A DNA stretch of 24,683 bases from Aphodovivens avicola (GCA_018712515.1 DVGW01000047.1:1-24683); one strand, 5' to 3'; shown: positions 6,521 to 16,999, counted from the stretch's first letter. Numbers and translations are program-made. The notes: generated by a model not told the origin, from the sequence alone.

Positions 6521-6615
6521 CATCCGCGTTCGGCAGAGGGCAGCGGATAAGCGCGTACCGCGTACAGGAGGGAACGCGGGCTGCGCGCGAGAGGAAGCGC
6601 GACGCGAGGCACAGC

Positions 6616-6647
6616 GAGAAAAGGAGCTCTCCCCTTTTTTTCTTTTT
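6616..6647. repeat. Degenerate REP-like AT-rich hairpin
   Basis: AAAAGG (6619-6624) pairs with CCTTTT (6633-6638) and is followed by a T-rich run to 6647. The order of sequence blocks, GAGAAAA then CTCTCCCC then TTTTT, parallels the perfect hairpin 70 bases away (GAGAAAAAG, CTGTCCC, TTTTTCTC). It may be a decayed copy of that element or simply a T-rich terminator. Confidence 0.4.
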
Positions 6648-6686
6648 GAAACGCCCCTCTCGAAAGGAAGACGGCCGCTGGTCGCA

Positions 6687-6719
6687 AATGAGAAAAAGTG
6701 ACTGTCCCTTTTTCTCATT
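6687..6719. repeat. REP-like palindrome (perfect 12-bp stem)
   Basis: AATGAGAAAAAG (6687-6698) pairs perfectly with CTTTTTCTCATT (6708-6719) around the 9-base loop TGACTGTCC. The composition differs sharply from the GC-rich surroundings. The GACTGTCCC core flanked by A/T runs resembles repeated extragenic palindromes mobilised by RAYT/IS200-like transposases, to my recollection. It may also back up termination of ppdK, since the minus strand reads CTTTTTCTC in its 3' arm. Confidence 0.6.
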
Positions 6720-6726
6720 CAATGAA

Positions 6727-6756
6727 GAAGCCGCCGTCTTGGGGGACGGCGGCTTC
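6727..6756 (-). terminator. Terminator hairpin of ppdK
   Basis: A perfect 12-bp stem pairs 6727-6738 with 6745-6756 around a 6-base loop, 41 bases past the ppdK stop on the minus strand. It is followed by TTCATTGAATG and then the AT-rich hairpin. The T-run is poor, but position and stability favour a terminator. Confidence 0.7.
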
Positions 6757-6797
6757 GGATGGGTCACGAACGGACCGTCATGATGTCGGCAGGCTGC

Positions 6798-9539
<2,742 letters not shown>

Positions 9540-9565
9540 ATTTTCTCCTTAAAACGCGACTACCC

Positions 9566-9571
9566 TTTATA
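9566..9571 (-). promoter_or_regulatory. Possible -10 element for ppdK
   Basis: TATAAA on the minus strand lies in the gap between the regulator gene and ppdK, 27 bases before the GTG. A small hairpin, CCCAA-ACGGC-TTGGG, lies just upstream of it. No good -35 is visible, so ppdK may instead be transcribed mainly from upstream. Confidence 0.35.
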
Positions 9572-9598
9572 CCCACCCAAGCCGTTTGGGATGGTTAC

Positions 9599-10486
9599 CT
9601 AGTGCATAACGCCTGATGACGGATGCACGCGCTCATAGTAACGCAAAATTTCCTGAGCGGTCTCTTCAAGTGCCTTATTTTCGGTGTGCACCACGATGCA
9701 CCCCAGTTTGCGCATCAGCGCGCGTGCGCGCTCGAGATCCTGGTAGACGTATTCGGGGTCGGCGTACTTCGACGCGACGCCGCCGGCGTTGCCCAGGCGC
9801 TTGCGGCGGATGCCGACGAGCACCTCGGGCGTCGTCATCAAACCGAACAGGCGCGTGCGGTCGACGTCGTAGATCTCGCGCGGCGGCTCGGTCGAGGGGT
9901 CCAGCGGGATGTTGGCGACCTTGTAGCCCTGCTGCGAGAGGTAGATCGACACCGGCGTCTTGGAGGAGCGCGACACGCCGAGCAGCACGATGTCGGCGCG
10001 CGTGAGCTCCTGCGGGTTGCGCCCGTCGTCGTGCGCGATCGTGAACTCGAGCGCCTCGACGCGCTGGAAATAATGGCTGTCGATGGCGTGCAGGCTGCCG
10101 GGCAGGCCCGCCGGGCAGCGGCCCGACAGGTTCGAGATCGCCTCGACCGCATCGGTCATCAGATCGACGAGCACGAGTTCCTCGTCTTCCTGGGCGTACT
10201 CGATCAGCTGGTTGCGCAGCTTGCGGTCGACGAGCGTGAAGAAGATCAGAAGGCGGCCGTCGCCGGAGCGTTCGAGGCGCACCGCCTTGTGCATGTCGAT
10301 GAAGGCCTTGATGTCCGCGAAGCGCTTGGCCTTGGACATGACCTCGATCTTGGGGTTGTTCTCGCCGAACTGGGCGGCCGCCGCCCGCGCCACCGCCTGC
10401 GCGGTGACTCCGACCGAGTCGCTGATCACGTGGATGGTCGGAATGGGGTTGGTGATGCTCTCCTGCACCATAGCGCTTTGATCCAT
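9599..10486 (-). CDS. PPDK regulatory protein (bifunctional kinase/Pi-dependent phosphorylase, DUF299)
   Basis: This 295-residue protein should switch PPDK off by ADP-dependent phosphorylation of the active-site Thr and on again by Pi-dependent dephosphorylation that releases PPi. The family signature is clear: HVISDSVGVTA near residues 19-29, the P-loop-like LLGVSRSSKTPVS (168-180), and IPLDPSTEPP after NVA in the C-terminal half. The distal part has the usual LFGLMTTPEVL and IRRKRLG. Length fits the family (about 270-300). The ATG at 10486 follows GAAGGGGAGG; a second Met at residue 6 is a less likely start. Adjacency to ppdK makes the partner certain in practice. The gene lies 39 bases after the membrane-protein gene, suggesting a three-gene unit. 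Confidence 0.95.
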   Translation of the reverse strand: MDQSAMVQESITNPIPTIHVISDSVGVTAQAVARAAAAQFGENNPKIEVMSKAKRFADIKAFIDMHKAVRLERSGDGRLLIFFTLVDRKLRNQLIEYAQEDEELVLVDLMTDAVEAISNLSGRCPAGLPGSLHAIDSHYFQRVEALEFTIAHDDGRNPQELTRADIVLLGVSRSSKTPVSIYLSQQGYKVANIPLDPSTEPPREIYDVDRTRLFGLMTTPEVLVGIRRKRLGNAGGVASKYADPEYVYQDLERARALMRKLGCIVVHTENKALEETAQEILRYYERVHPSSGVMH

Positions 10487-10525
10487 GATCCTCCCCTTCT
10501 GGTGAACCGCCGATGCCCGCGGGGC

Positions 10526-11518
10526 CTACGCCGCCGCTCCGGCCTCCTCCTTGTCGCGCTCAAGCGCCTTGCGGAAGCCCGCGGACATACCGGCAAGCTT
10601 GCCGTACAGATCGACCTTGGGCGGGTTGGCCAGACCGGCCTCGATGTAGCGGCGCATGACGCTGATCAGGATGAACGGCTTGACGAACGCGCTGTGGATG
10701 CCGCCCCACAGAAGCAGCGCCACGATGGCGCACAGGATGATGAGCGAAGTTCCCGGAGGCACCGACGAGCCGTCGTCGAGCGTCGCGGAGGCATCGAGAT
10801 CGGCGAGGATCGCCGTCAGCGACGGGATGGAGCCGAACACGAGGTAGCCCAGCCCGAAGAAGGCGCCGCCGATGACGACGAGCGAGACCGCGGTGATGCC
10901 GATGACCTTGCCGGCGTTCTGAAGCAGGGTCTTCCAATTCTGGAAGTAGACGACGGCGCCGTCGCAGGTGCTCTTGAACGGGGACTGGTCGGCGTTGAGG
11001 AACACCCATCCCAGGCTGCAGTAGTTGAGGTACTCGAGCACGACGCTGATCACCGTGGAGACGATGCCGGCAACCGTGGACGCGGGACCGGCGTTGTTGC
11101 CGGCGTCCGCGACGCGGCCGAGGGCGTTGAGGCCCGCCGTGATCTGGTTGGTGATCGCCTTGGTGATGCTCCACAGGGCGAAGTACACGCTCGCCGTGAC
11201 GAAGCGGCGCTTGACCGCCTGCTTGCCGGCAGCGTACACGTCGTCGGGAAGCGTCCCCTTGGAGACGCCCTCGGTGATCATCGCGACCTGTGCCGCGGTG
11301 AACAGGTATCCGCAGTAGCGGATGATGAGGACGAACACCACGATGCCGACGATGAACGCGACGAAGGTCGCCACAGCGCAAGCGACCTCGCCGATGCCCG
11401 CCGTGACGAGGAAGGTCGCGAGCGGCAGCGCCACGATGATGAAGATCCCCAGGATGTTGACGAGGAGCCGCATCACGGAGAACCGCAGCATCTTACGGTA
11501 GATCTCAACGTTGCCCAT
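10526..11518 (-). CDS. Polytopic membrane protein of unknown function
   Basis: This 330-residue protein has about five hydrophobic segments (roughly residues 17-38, 46-68, 146-170, 204-230 and 257-285). There is a long polar loop at about 72-140, a hydrophilic stretch at 175-200, and a charged C-terminal tail (KALERDKEEAGAAA). No signal peptide cleavage site or catalytic motif is apparent, and I do not recognise the family. AAGGAGAG lies 5-6 bases before ATG 11518. Upstream is the glyS terminator, so transcription probably starts close to the gene, although the region is only 36 bases and shows no clear promoter. The next gene in its direction is the PPDK regulator, 39 bases away. A link to carbon metabolism is inferred from location only. 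Confidence 0.8.
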   Translation of the reverse strand: MGNVEIYRKMLRFSVMRLLVNILGIFIIVALPLATFLVTAGIGEVACAVATFVAFIVGIVVFVLIIRYCGYLFTAAQVAMITEGVSKGTLPDDVYAAGKQAVKRRFVTASVYFALWSITKAITNQITAGLNALGRVADAGNNAGPASTVAGIVSTVISVVLEYLNYCSLGWVFLNADQSPFKSTCDGAVVYFQNWKTLLQNAGKVIGITAVSLVVIGGAFFGLGYLVFGSIPSLTAILADLDASATLDDGSSVPPGTSLIILCAIVALLLWGGIHSAFVKPFILISVMRRYIEAGLANPPKVDLYGKLAGMSAGFRKALERDKEEAGAAA

Positions 11519-11553
11519 TGGACTCTCCTTCCATCCAGTTGTTCCGTTTCCCT

Positions 11554-11580
11554 ACGAAAAACGGGCCTTGCGGCCCGTTT
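11554..11580 (-). terminator. Intrinsic terminator of glyQS
   Basis: A perfect 9-bp stem pairs 11559-11567 with 11572-11580 around TTGC. On the minus strand it is followed by TTTTTCG, partly taken from the stem. This is a textbook rho-independent terminator 20 bases past the glyS stop. Confidence 0.88.
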
Positions 11581-11599
11581 CTCGCAACATCCGATTTGG

Positions 11600-13678
11600 C
11601 TAGCGGGCCATCTTTCCGAAGTCGGCGACTCCCTGGAAGACGCCGACGAAGCGGTTGAGCAAACGCAGGCGGTTCTCGCGGAGCTTCTGATCCTCGTCCA
11701 TGACCATGATGCGCTCGAAGAACATGTCGATCGGTTTGCGCAGGCCGGCGAGCTCGGAGAGCGCCGCCTGGTAATCGTCGGCCTCGAGCGCGCGGGCCAC
11801 ACGGCCCTCCGCCTGGACGACGGCGCAGAACAGCGCATGCTCGACCTCGTTGATGAGGCCCTCGTCGACCTCGGTGCCCAGCGACGCGTCGCGCAGGTTG
11901 TTGGCGCGCGCGTAGGCGGTCGCGAGGTCGTTGAACGTGTCAGGTGCGTTGTTGCGCGCGTCCTCGAGCGAGCGCACGCGGCGCAGGATCTCGGCAGGCT
12001 CGGCGACGCCGGCGGCGAGCACGGCGTCGATCGCATCGGACTCGCAGCCCGAATCGCGCAGCATGACGCGGGTGCGCGTGACGAAGAACTCGATCACGGC
12101 GGCGCGCACGGCGGCGCGGTCGAAGGAGAGCCCCTCGGACTCGTACGAATCGAGCGCGCGGTCGATGGCGCCCATCAGCGACACCGGCAGGCCGTCCTCG
12201 AGGATGGCGATGATGCCGAGCGCGGCGCGGCGCAGCGCGAACGGGTCGGACGAGCCGGTCGGGCCCTGGTCGACGGCGAACAGGCCGCAGATCGTGTCGA
12301 GCTTGTCGGCCATCGCGACTACCTTGCCCACGGTCGACGCGGGCAGCTCGTCGCCCGCGAAACGCGGACGGTAGTGGTCGGCGATGGCATGCGCGACCTG
12401 GTCAGTCTCGCCCGCGGCGGCGGCGTAGTAGCTGCCCATGATGCCCTGGACGCTCGTGAACTCGACGACGGCGCCCGTCACGAGGTCGGCCTTGCACAGA
12501 TGCGCGGCGCGCGCGGCGTCGGCGGCATCCTGGGCGCTGAGCGCGGCGTCGGCGGAGAGGTGCTCGGCGAGCTTCTCGACGCGGACCGTCTTGGCGCGCA
12601 CGGTGCCGAGCTGCTCTTGGAACACGACGGTGTCGAGGCGCTCCACGTAATCCTCCAGCGGACGGCGCAGATCCTCGTCGTAGAAGAACTTGGCGTCGTA
12701 GAGGCGCGCGGCGACGACGCGCTGGTTGCCATCGACGATGTTGGCCTCGAACGCCGGATCGCCGTTGGAGGTGATCAGGAACTTGTTGGAGAGCGTGCCG
12801 TCGGCGTTGAACAGCGGGAAGTAGCGCTGGTGCATGAGCATCGCGTCGACCGTGATCTCCTTGGGGACGGCCAGGAACAGCTCGTCGAACGCGCCCACCA
12901 TGACCGTCGGGAACTCGGTGAGGTTGACGACCTCCTCCATGGTCTTGGCGGGAAGCTCGGCCACCAGGCCGGTCTTCTTCTCGATCTCGGCGACCTGGGC
13001 GCGGATGGACGCCTCGCGCTCCTCCTCGCTGGGAACGACCTTGGCGCCGCGCAGGATGCCGATCAGGTCGGCGGCGTTGGCGACCTCGTGCGGTCCGGGC
13101 GCGAGGAAGCGGTGGCCGCGCGTGATGCGGCCGGACGCGAGCCCGGCGAACTCCACCGGGACGACCTCGTCGTCGAGCAGCGCCAGAAGCCAGCGGACCG
13201 GACGGCTGAACTGCTCGTGGCGGCTGCCCCAACGCTGGGTCTTGGGCCACGGAATCGCGGTGATGAGGCCGGTCAGGATGGCGGGCAGGAGGTCGGCGGT
13301 CGCCTGCGCGGGCGTGCGCTTGACGGCCCACACGTACTCGGTGCCGTTCTCGTCGCGGCGCTCGAGCGCGGAGGCGTCGACGCCCTTGCCGCGCGCGAAG
13401 CCAAGCGCGGCCTTGGTGGGATTGCCCTCGTCGTCGAAGGCGATCTTGACCGACGGACCGCGGAACTCCTCCACGGACTCCTCGGTGGACTCTGGCAGCC
13501 CGCTCACGATGGTGATCAGGCGGCGCGGCGTCGTGAAGACGGAGACCTCCTCGAAGGAGATGCGGGCGCCGGAGAGCGCCTCCTCCATCAGGCCGCCCAG
13601 CTTGAGCGTGGCGGCATGCAGATCGAACGCGGGCAGTTCCTCGGTGCCGATCTCGAATGCAAGCGTCTTATTCGCCAT
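11600..13678 (-). CDS. glyS: Glycyl-tRNA synthetase beta subunit
   Basis: This 692-residue subunit combines with GlyQ in the alpha2beta2 glycyl-tRNA synthetase, where it binds the tRNA. The N-terminus LAFEIGTEELPAFDL is the family hallmark. Further family stretches are FTTPRRL, GPSVKIAFD, RWGSRHEQFSRPVRWLLAL (near residues 150-168), MLMHQRYFPLF, and DPFALRRAALGI in the C-terminal half. The C-terminal region (about 570-690) is the DALR-type anticodon-binding domain. The length is normal. The start overlaps the end of glyQ by 11 bases, indicating translational coupling. The terminator follows directly. Confidence 0.97.
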   Translation of the reverse strand: MANKTLAFEIGTEELPAFDLHAATLKLGGLMEEALSGARISFEEVSVFTTPRRLITIVSGLPESTEESVEEFRGPSVKIAFDDEGNPTKAALGFARGKGVDASALERRDENGTEYVWAVKRTPAQATADLLPAILTGLITAIPWPKTQRWGSRHEQFSRPVRWLLALLDDEVVPVEFAGLASGRITRGHRFLAPGPHEVANAADLIGILRGAKVVPSEEEREASIRAQVAEIEKKTGLVAELPAKTMEEVVNLTEFPTVMVGAFDELFLAVPKEITVDAMLMHQRYFPLFNADGTLSNKFLITSNGDPAFEANIVDGNQRVVAARLYDAKFFYDEDLRRPLEDYVERLDTVVFQEQLGTVRAKTVRVEKLAEHLSADAALSAQDAADAARAAHLCKADLVTGAVVEFTSVQGIMGSYYAAAAGETDQVAHAIADHYRPRFAGDELPASTVGKVVAMADKLDTICGLFAVDQGPTGSSDPFALRRAALGIIAILEDGLPVSLMGAIDRALDSYESEGLSFDRAAVRAAVIEFFVTRTRVMLRDSGCESDAIDAVLAAGVAEPAEILRRVRSLEDARNNAPDTFNDLATAYARANNLRDASLGTEVDEGLINEVEHALFCAVVQAEGRVARALEADDYQAALSELAGLRKPIDMFFERIMVMDEDQKLRENRLRLLNRFVGVFQGVADFGKMAR

Positions 13679-14651
13679 CGACGGCCCCCTTTCCTTCCTC
13701 GGAGGCTGGTGCGGCGTCGCGCTGGTAGCCCGTGGCGCCCTCGGCGGCGACGGTCTCCAGGTAGCTGGCGCAGCACGCCTTGGCGATCGTGCGGACGCGC
13801 AGGATGTAGCCCATGCGCTCGGTGGCGGAGATGACGCCGCGCGCGTCGAGCAGGTTGAAGGCGTGGCTGCATTTCAGGACGTAGTCGTAGGCGGGCAGCG
13901 GCAGGCCGGCCGCCAGCGTGCGGTTGCACTCCGCTTCGTAGCGGTCGAACTCGCCGAACAGGAAGTCGGTGTCGGCCACCTCGAAGTTGTAGGCCGAGAA
14001 CTCGCGCTCGTTCTCCAGGAACACGTCGCCGTAGGTGAACACGGTGCCGTCCTCGCCGCGGCTCCAGACGATGTCGTAGACCGAGTCGACGCCCTGGATG
14101 TACATCGTCAGGCGCTCCAGGCCGTAGGTGATCTCGGAGGGAACCGGATCGCACTCGAAGCCGCCCACCTGCTGGAAGTAGGTGAACTGGGTGACCTCCA
14201 TGCCGTCGATCCAGACCTCCCAGCCCAGGCCCCAGGCGCCCAGCGTCGGGCTCTCCCAGTCGTCCTCGACGAAGCGCACGTCATGCTGCTCGACATCGAT
14301 GCCGATCGCGCGCAGGCTGTCCAAGTAGAGATCCTGGACGTTGTCGGGAGAGGGCTTGAGCAGCACCTGGAACTGGTAGTAGTGCTGCAGGCGGTTGGGG
14401 TTCTCGCCGTAGCGGCCGTCGGTGGGACGGCGCGAGGGCTGCACGTAGGCCGTGCGCCACGTGCCCGGGCCGAGCGAGCGGAGCGTGGTGGCGGTGTGGA
14501 ACGTGCCCGCGCCCACCTCGTTGTCGTAGGGCTGGAGCACGACGCACCCCTGGTCTGCCCAGTAGCGCTGAAGGTTCATGATCACGTCCTGGAACGTGGG
14601 AGCGCCCTCCACGCGTCCAGCGGCGCCGGTTACGGAAGTTTCGGCTGTCAT
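13668..14651 (-). CDS. glyQ: Glycyl-tRNA synthetase alpha subunit
   Basis: This 327-residue catalytic subunit activates glycine in the alpha2beta2 synthetase. Class II features are unmistakable: TFQDVIMNLQRYWADQGC (about residues 19-36), EVGAGTFHTATTLRSLGP, YVQPSRRPTDGRYGENPNR and LQHYYQFQVLLKPSP. C-terminal stretches KCSHAFNLLDARG and ATERMGYILRVR also match. It is some 20-30 residues longer than usual because of polar extensions at both ends (N-terminal MTAETSVTGAAGRVEGAP, C-terminal QRDAAPASEEGKGAVDGE). AAGGAGAG lies 3-4 bases before ATG 14651. It lies 91 bases after lepB with no T-box-like leader. Many Actinomycetota use a single-chain GlyRS instead. Confidence 0.97.
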   Translation of the reverse strand: MTAETSVTGAAGRVEGAPTFQDVIMNLQRYWADQGCVVLQPYDNEVGAGTFHTATTLRSLGPGTWRTAYVQPSRRPTDGRYGENPNRLQHYYQFQVLLKPSPDNVQDLYLDSLRAIGIDVEQHDVRFVEDDWESPTLGAWGLGWEVWIDGMEVTQFTYFQQVGGFECDPVPSEITYGLERLTMYIQGVDSVYDIVWSRGEDGTVFTYGDVFLENEREFSAYNFEVADTDFLFGEFDRYEAECNRTLAAGLPLPAYDYVLKCSHAFNLLDARGVISATERMGYILRVRTIAKACCASYLETVAAEGATGYQRDAAPASEEGKGAVDGE

Positions 14652-14742
14652 TGCTCTCCTTATCCTGCCTTTCCCCCGGCCGTCCGAAGGCGGCCGTCAT
14701 TCCCTCGAAGATCGGGCGCGAGCGCCCTGCCGGACGCGCCGG

Positions 14743-15318
14743 CTATTCCAAAAGGCCGAAGTGGTCCAGCGGCCAGTAGATCAGCGCCCCGCGCCCCGTG
14801 ACCGTGTCCCGGTCGATGGAGCCGAAATAGCGCGAATCCTGCGAATTGGTGCGGTTGTCCCCCATCACCCACAGCTCGCCTTCGGGCACGCGGTAGGGGT
14901 AGGTGACGTTCGCGATGGAGTTGTCGAGACGGTACGACGGGAGCCCGTCGGTGTAGGGTTCCTGAAGCTGCTCGCCGTCCACGTACACCAAGCCGTCGTC
15001 GTTGTTGATGTCAACGACCTGGCCCCCCACGGCGATGACGCGCTTGATCAGCACGCGGCCCGGCGAGAGCGGGTCGTTGAACGTGACGATGTCGCCCGGC
15101 TCCACGTCGCGGAAGTTGTACGAGACCTTCTCGGAGAACACCATGTCGCCGGTCATGATCGTCTCCTCCATGGAGCCGGAGGGGATCTCGTAGGCTTGGA
15201 AGACGAACGTGCGCAGCGCCGTGCTCAGGACGATCACCAAGGCGACCAGCCCGACGAGCTTGAGAAGCGTGCTCAGAAACCCGGATCGGGGTCGTTCGGC
15301 GTGCTGGCCGGAGTCCAT
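14743..15318 (-). CDS. lepB: Signal peptidase I
   Basis: This 191-residue membrane-anchored protease removes signal peptides from exported proteins at the outer face of the membrane. It has one N-terminal transmembrane segment (about residues 15-38). The catalytic Ser49 is in PSGSMEETI and the general-base Lys92 in VLIKRVIAVGG. The conserved GDNRTNSQDSRYFG box follows near residues 155-168. Length and layout match Gram-positive SipS-type enzymes. The nearest Shine-Dalgarno (AAGGA) is 11 bases from ATG 15318, a longer gap than usual. The gene lies 163 bases after trmD; in many genomes rplS fills this position. Confidence 0.96.
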   Translation of the reverse strand: MDSGQHAERPRSGFLSTLLKLVGLVALVIVLSTALRTFVFQAYEIPSGSMEETIMTGDMVFSEKVSYNFRDVEPGDIVTFNDPLSPGRVLIKRVIAVGGQVVDINNDDGLVYVDGEQLQEPYTDGLPSYRLDNSIANVTYPYRVPEGELWVMGDNRTNSQDSRYFGSIDRDTVTGRGALIYWPLDHFGLLE

Positions 15319-15481
15319 AGACGATGCGTTCCTTCCCGTGGCGGCGCGAAGCCGTCGAAACCTTCAGCGACAGTGCGAAATGCGGTCGGCGCTCCCTCGG
15401 CGGAAGGGCCCTCCCCCTCCGAAGCGGCGTCCTGGCGGACGCGCAACGCGCCTAATGATCGCAAGGATTCATGATACCTCT

Positions 15482-16444
15482 TCAGGCATCATCTCCCGTA
15501 TCCAACGATAAAGAATTCAGAAATTCGCGGTCGCCGGCCGTAAGCGGCGCGGCATCGAGGAGATCGGGCCTCAGGCGCGCCGTGCGCTCGAGGCTCCGCT
15601 CGCGCCTCCACTTGGCGATGGCAGCGTGGTTGCCGGAGAGCAGGATCGGCGGCACCTCCATCCCCTCGAAGACGGCGGGGCGCGTGTACTGGGGGTATTC
15701 GAGCAGCCCGTCGGCGAAGCTCTCGTCCTCGGCCCCGTCGGGCGCGCCGAGCACGCCGGGCAGCTTGCGCACGACCGCGTCGATCACCACCATGCTGGCA
15801 AGCTCGCCGCTTGTGAGCACGTAGTCCCCCAGCGAGATGACCGTGTCGGCCAGCGCGTAGGCGCGCTCGTCGATCCCCTCGTAGTGCCCGCAGACGAACA
15901 GCAGCCGCTCCTCGCGCGCCAGCTCGCACGCGAGCGCATCGTCGAACCTGCGCCCGCCCGGAGCGAGGAAGATCACATGGGGCTTGGCCGTAACGGCGGC
16001 GGATTCGATCCCGGACAGGTGCGCCGAGGACCCGTCCGAGGGTACCGCAACCATGGCGGAGTTGCCCGCCGTCGAGGCGTGCGAGGATGGAGCGACCGTC
16101 TGCACACTATCTAGATCGTCATCTGATTGCAGCAGCGCAGCGCACGAAGGATCCGAAGGATCCTGAGCAGCGAAGCGTCGCGTCGCGGAATCCTCGCACG
16201 CCTCGACGGCGGCCGGGGACACAAGATCGCGGTACGCTTCGAAGATCGGCTCGCACTTCATCACGAGGCCGGCGCCGCCGCCGTAGGGCTCGTCATCGGT
16301 CGTGCGATGGCGGTCGTGGGTCCAGTCGCGCAGATCATGCGCCTTGAACGTGAGGATCCCCTTCTCCTGGGCGATGCGCATCATGGACGATCCCATGACC
16401 GAATCGTACATGGAGGGGAACGTGGAAAGCGTCTCTACGAGCAC
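15482..16444 (-). CDS. trmD: tRNA (guanine-N1-)-methyltransferase with internal insertion
   Basis: This 320-residue SPOUT methyltransferase makes m1G37 in tRNAs reading codons that start with C, preventing frameshifts. The N-terminal part has DWTHDRHRTTDDEPYGGGAG (residues 41-59). The knotted cofactor site has FVCGHYEGIDER (183-194) and SLGDYVLTSGEL (204-215). The C-terminal part has EDESFADGLLEYPQYTRP and LLSGNHAAIAKWR. Typical TrmD is about 240-255 residues. The excess is a hydrophilic, low-complexity segment at about 77-150, between the first motif and KPHVIFLAP, containing DPSDPS and many Ser, Ala and Asp. The DNA for residues 78-127 is bounded by a 23-bp inverted repeat. The start is GTG 16444 with AAAGGAG 6-7 bases upstream. 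Confidence 0.95.
   Translation of the reverse strand: MLVETLSTFPSMYDSVMGSSMMRIAQEKGILTFKAHDLRDWTHDRHRTTDDEPYGGGAGLVMKCEPIFEAYRDLVSPAAVEACEDSATRRFAAQDPSDPSCAALLQSDDDLDSVQTVAPSSHASTAGNSAMVAVPSDGSSAHLSGIESAAVTAKPHVIFLAPGGRRFDDALACELAREERLLFVCGHYEGIDERAYALADTVISLGDYVLTSGELASMVVIDAVVRKLPGVLGAPDGAEDESFADGLLEYPQYTRPAVFEGMEVPPILLSGNHAAIAKWRRERSLERTARLRPDLLDAAPLTAGDREFLNSLSLDTGDDA
16066..16212. repeat. 147-bp palindromic element inside trmD (23-bp inverted repeats)
   Basis: Bases 16066-16088 are the exact reverse complement of 16190-16212. After three mismatches another five bases pair (16092-16096 with 16182-16186). The 101-base centre includes a small palindrome at 16148-16164 (AGGATC-CGAAG-GATCCT) formed by a tandem GAAGGATCC. 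The unit is 147 bp, exactly 49 codons, so it keeps trmD open. The arms are read as AAVEACED and PSSHASTAG in the protein. No target-site duplication is evident. It could be an old in-frame mobile palindrome or an mRNA hairpin that arose in place. Confidence 0.8.
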
Positions 16445-16480
16445 GGCTGCTCCTTTCGCGGAGGATGGCGCGAGAAACGC

Positions 16481-16999
16481 CTACTGAAGGTCGAACAGGC
16501 CCGCGGGAGCGGAAAGCTCGATCGCGCGGGCGTCCTCGTCGAACGAGGCGACGAAGTCGTCGACGAGCGGCACGAGCGCCGTGCGGCCGTCGTCGCCCGC
16601 AAGCTCGAGCAACGTCTGGCCGGGGTTCTCGATCACGGCGGACACCGTGCCCGCGAAGCCGGCGGCCTCATCGCGCACGGACCAGCCCACCAGGCCGCGC
16701 GAGCCGACGGCGAGCGCGCCCTCGGGAAGGTCGGCGCGGCGGACCAGGCAATGGCACCCGGCGAGCGCCTCGGCGGTCGAGCGGTCCTCGACGCCCTCGA
16801 AAAAGACGATGAGGTCCAAGCCCTGCTCCTCGATCGCGCTCACCGTCGCGCGGCGCGGCGCATCGAGGACGGGCGGCACGAAGGCGACCTCCATGCCCTC
16901 CTCAAGCAAAAAAGGAAGGCCTGCCGTGGCGCGCACGACAAACCCTCCCTGTAGATTCTTAGCCTTCGCCAAAACGGCGACATCAGCCCATTCGCGCAT
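16481..16999 (-). CDS. rimM: Ribosome maturation factor RimM
   Basis: This 172-residue protein assists maturation of the 30S subunit head and binds ribosomal protein uS19. The N-terminal RimM domain (about 1-85) has VLAKAKNLQGGFVVR, a variant of the usual GK..G..G.R start, and an EGVEDRSTAEALAGCHCLV segment typical of the family. The C-terminal PRC-barrel (about 100-172) has the expected TALVPLVDDFVASFDED. The length is typical. ATG 16999 directly abuts the khpA stop (TAA-ATG), and trmD follows 36 bases after its end, so it lies in the rpsP-khpA-rimM-trmD operon. Identification rests on motif and position together. Confidence 0.92.
   Translation of the reverse strand: MREWADVAVLAKAKNLQGGFVVRATAGLPFLLEEGMEVAFVPPVLDAPRRATVSAIEEQGLDLIVFFEGVEDRSTAEALAGCHCLVRRADLPEGALAVGSRGLVGWSVRDEAAGFAGTVSAVIENPGQTLLELAGDDGRTALVPLVDDFVASFDEDARAIELSAPAGLFDLQ

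Larger units (their letters stand above)
6482..6797. other. Spacer between ppdK and the DUF1847-mtnA unit
   Basis: No gene is supported in these 316 bases. Following the minus strand from ppdK, there is first a GC-rich terminator hairpin (6727-6756). A perfect AT-rich hairpin follows (6687-6719), then a degenerate relative of it (6616-6647). The last 40 bases hold the probable promoter and the ribosome-binding site of the DUF1847 gene. Confidence 0.7.

Noticed and set aside
9623..13834. A 1,403-codon open frame on the plus strand, antisense to the PPDK regulator, the membrane protein, glyS and part of glyQ
   Set aside because: It covers several well-identified minus-strand genes. Its translation is Arg/Ala/Leu/Val/Asp-rich with no domain, as expected from GC-rich third positions read in antisense.
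14652..14742. A T-box leader controlling glyQS
   Set aside because: The gap before glyQ is 91 bases, too short for a T-box, and I see no T-box core sequence.
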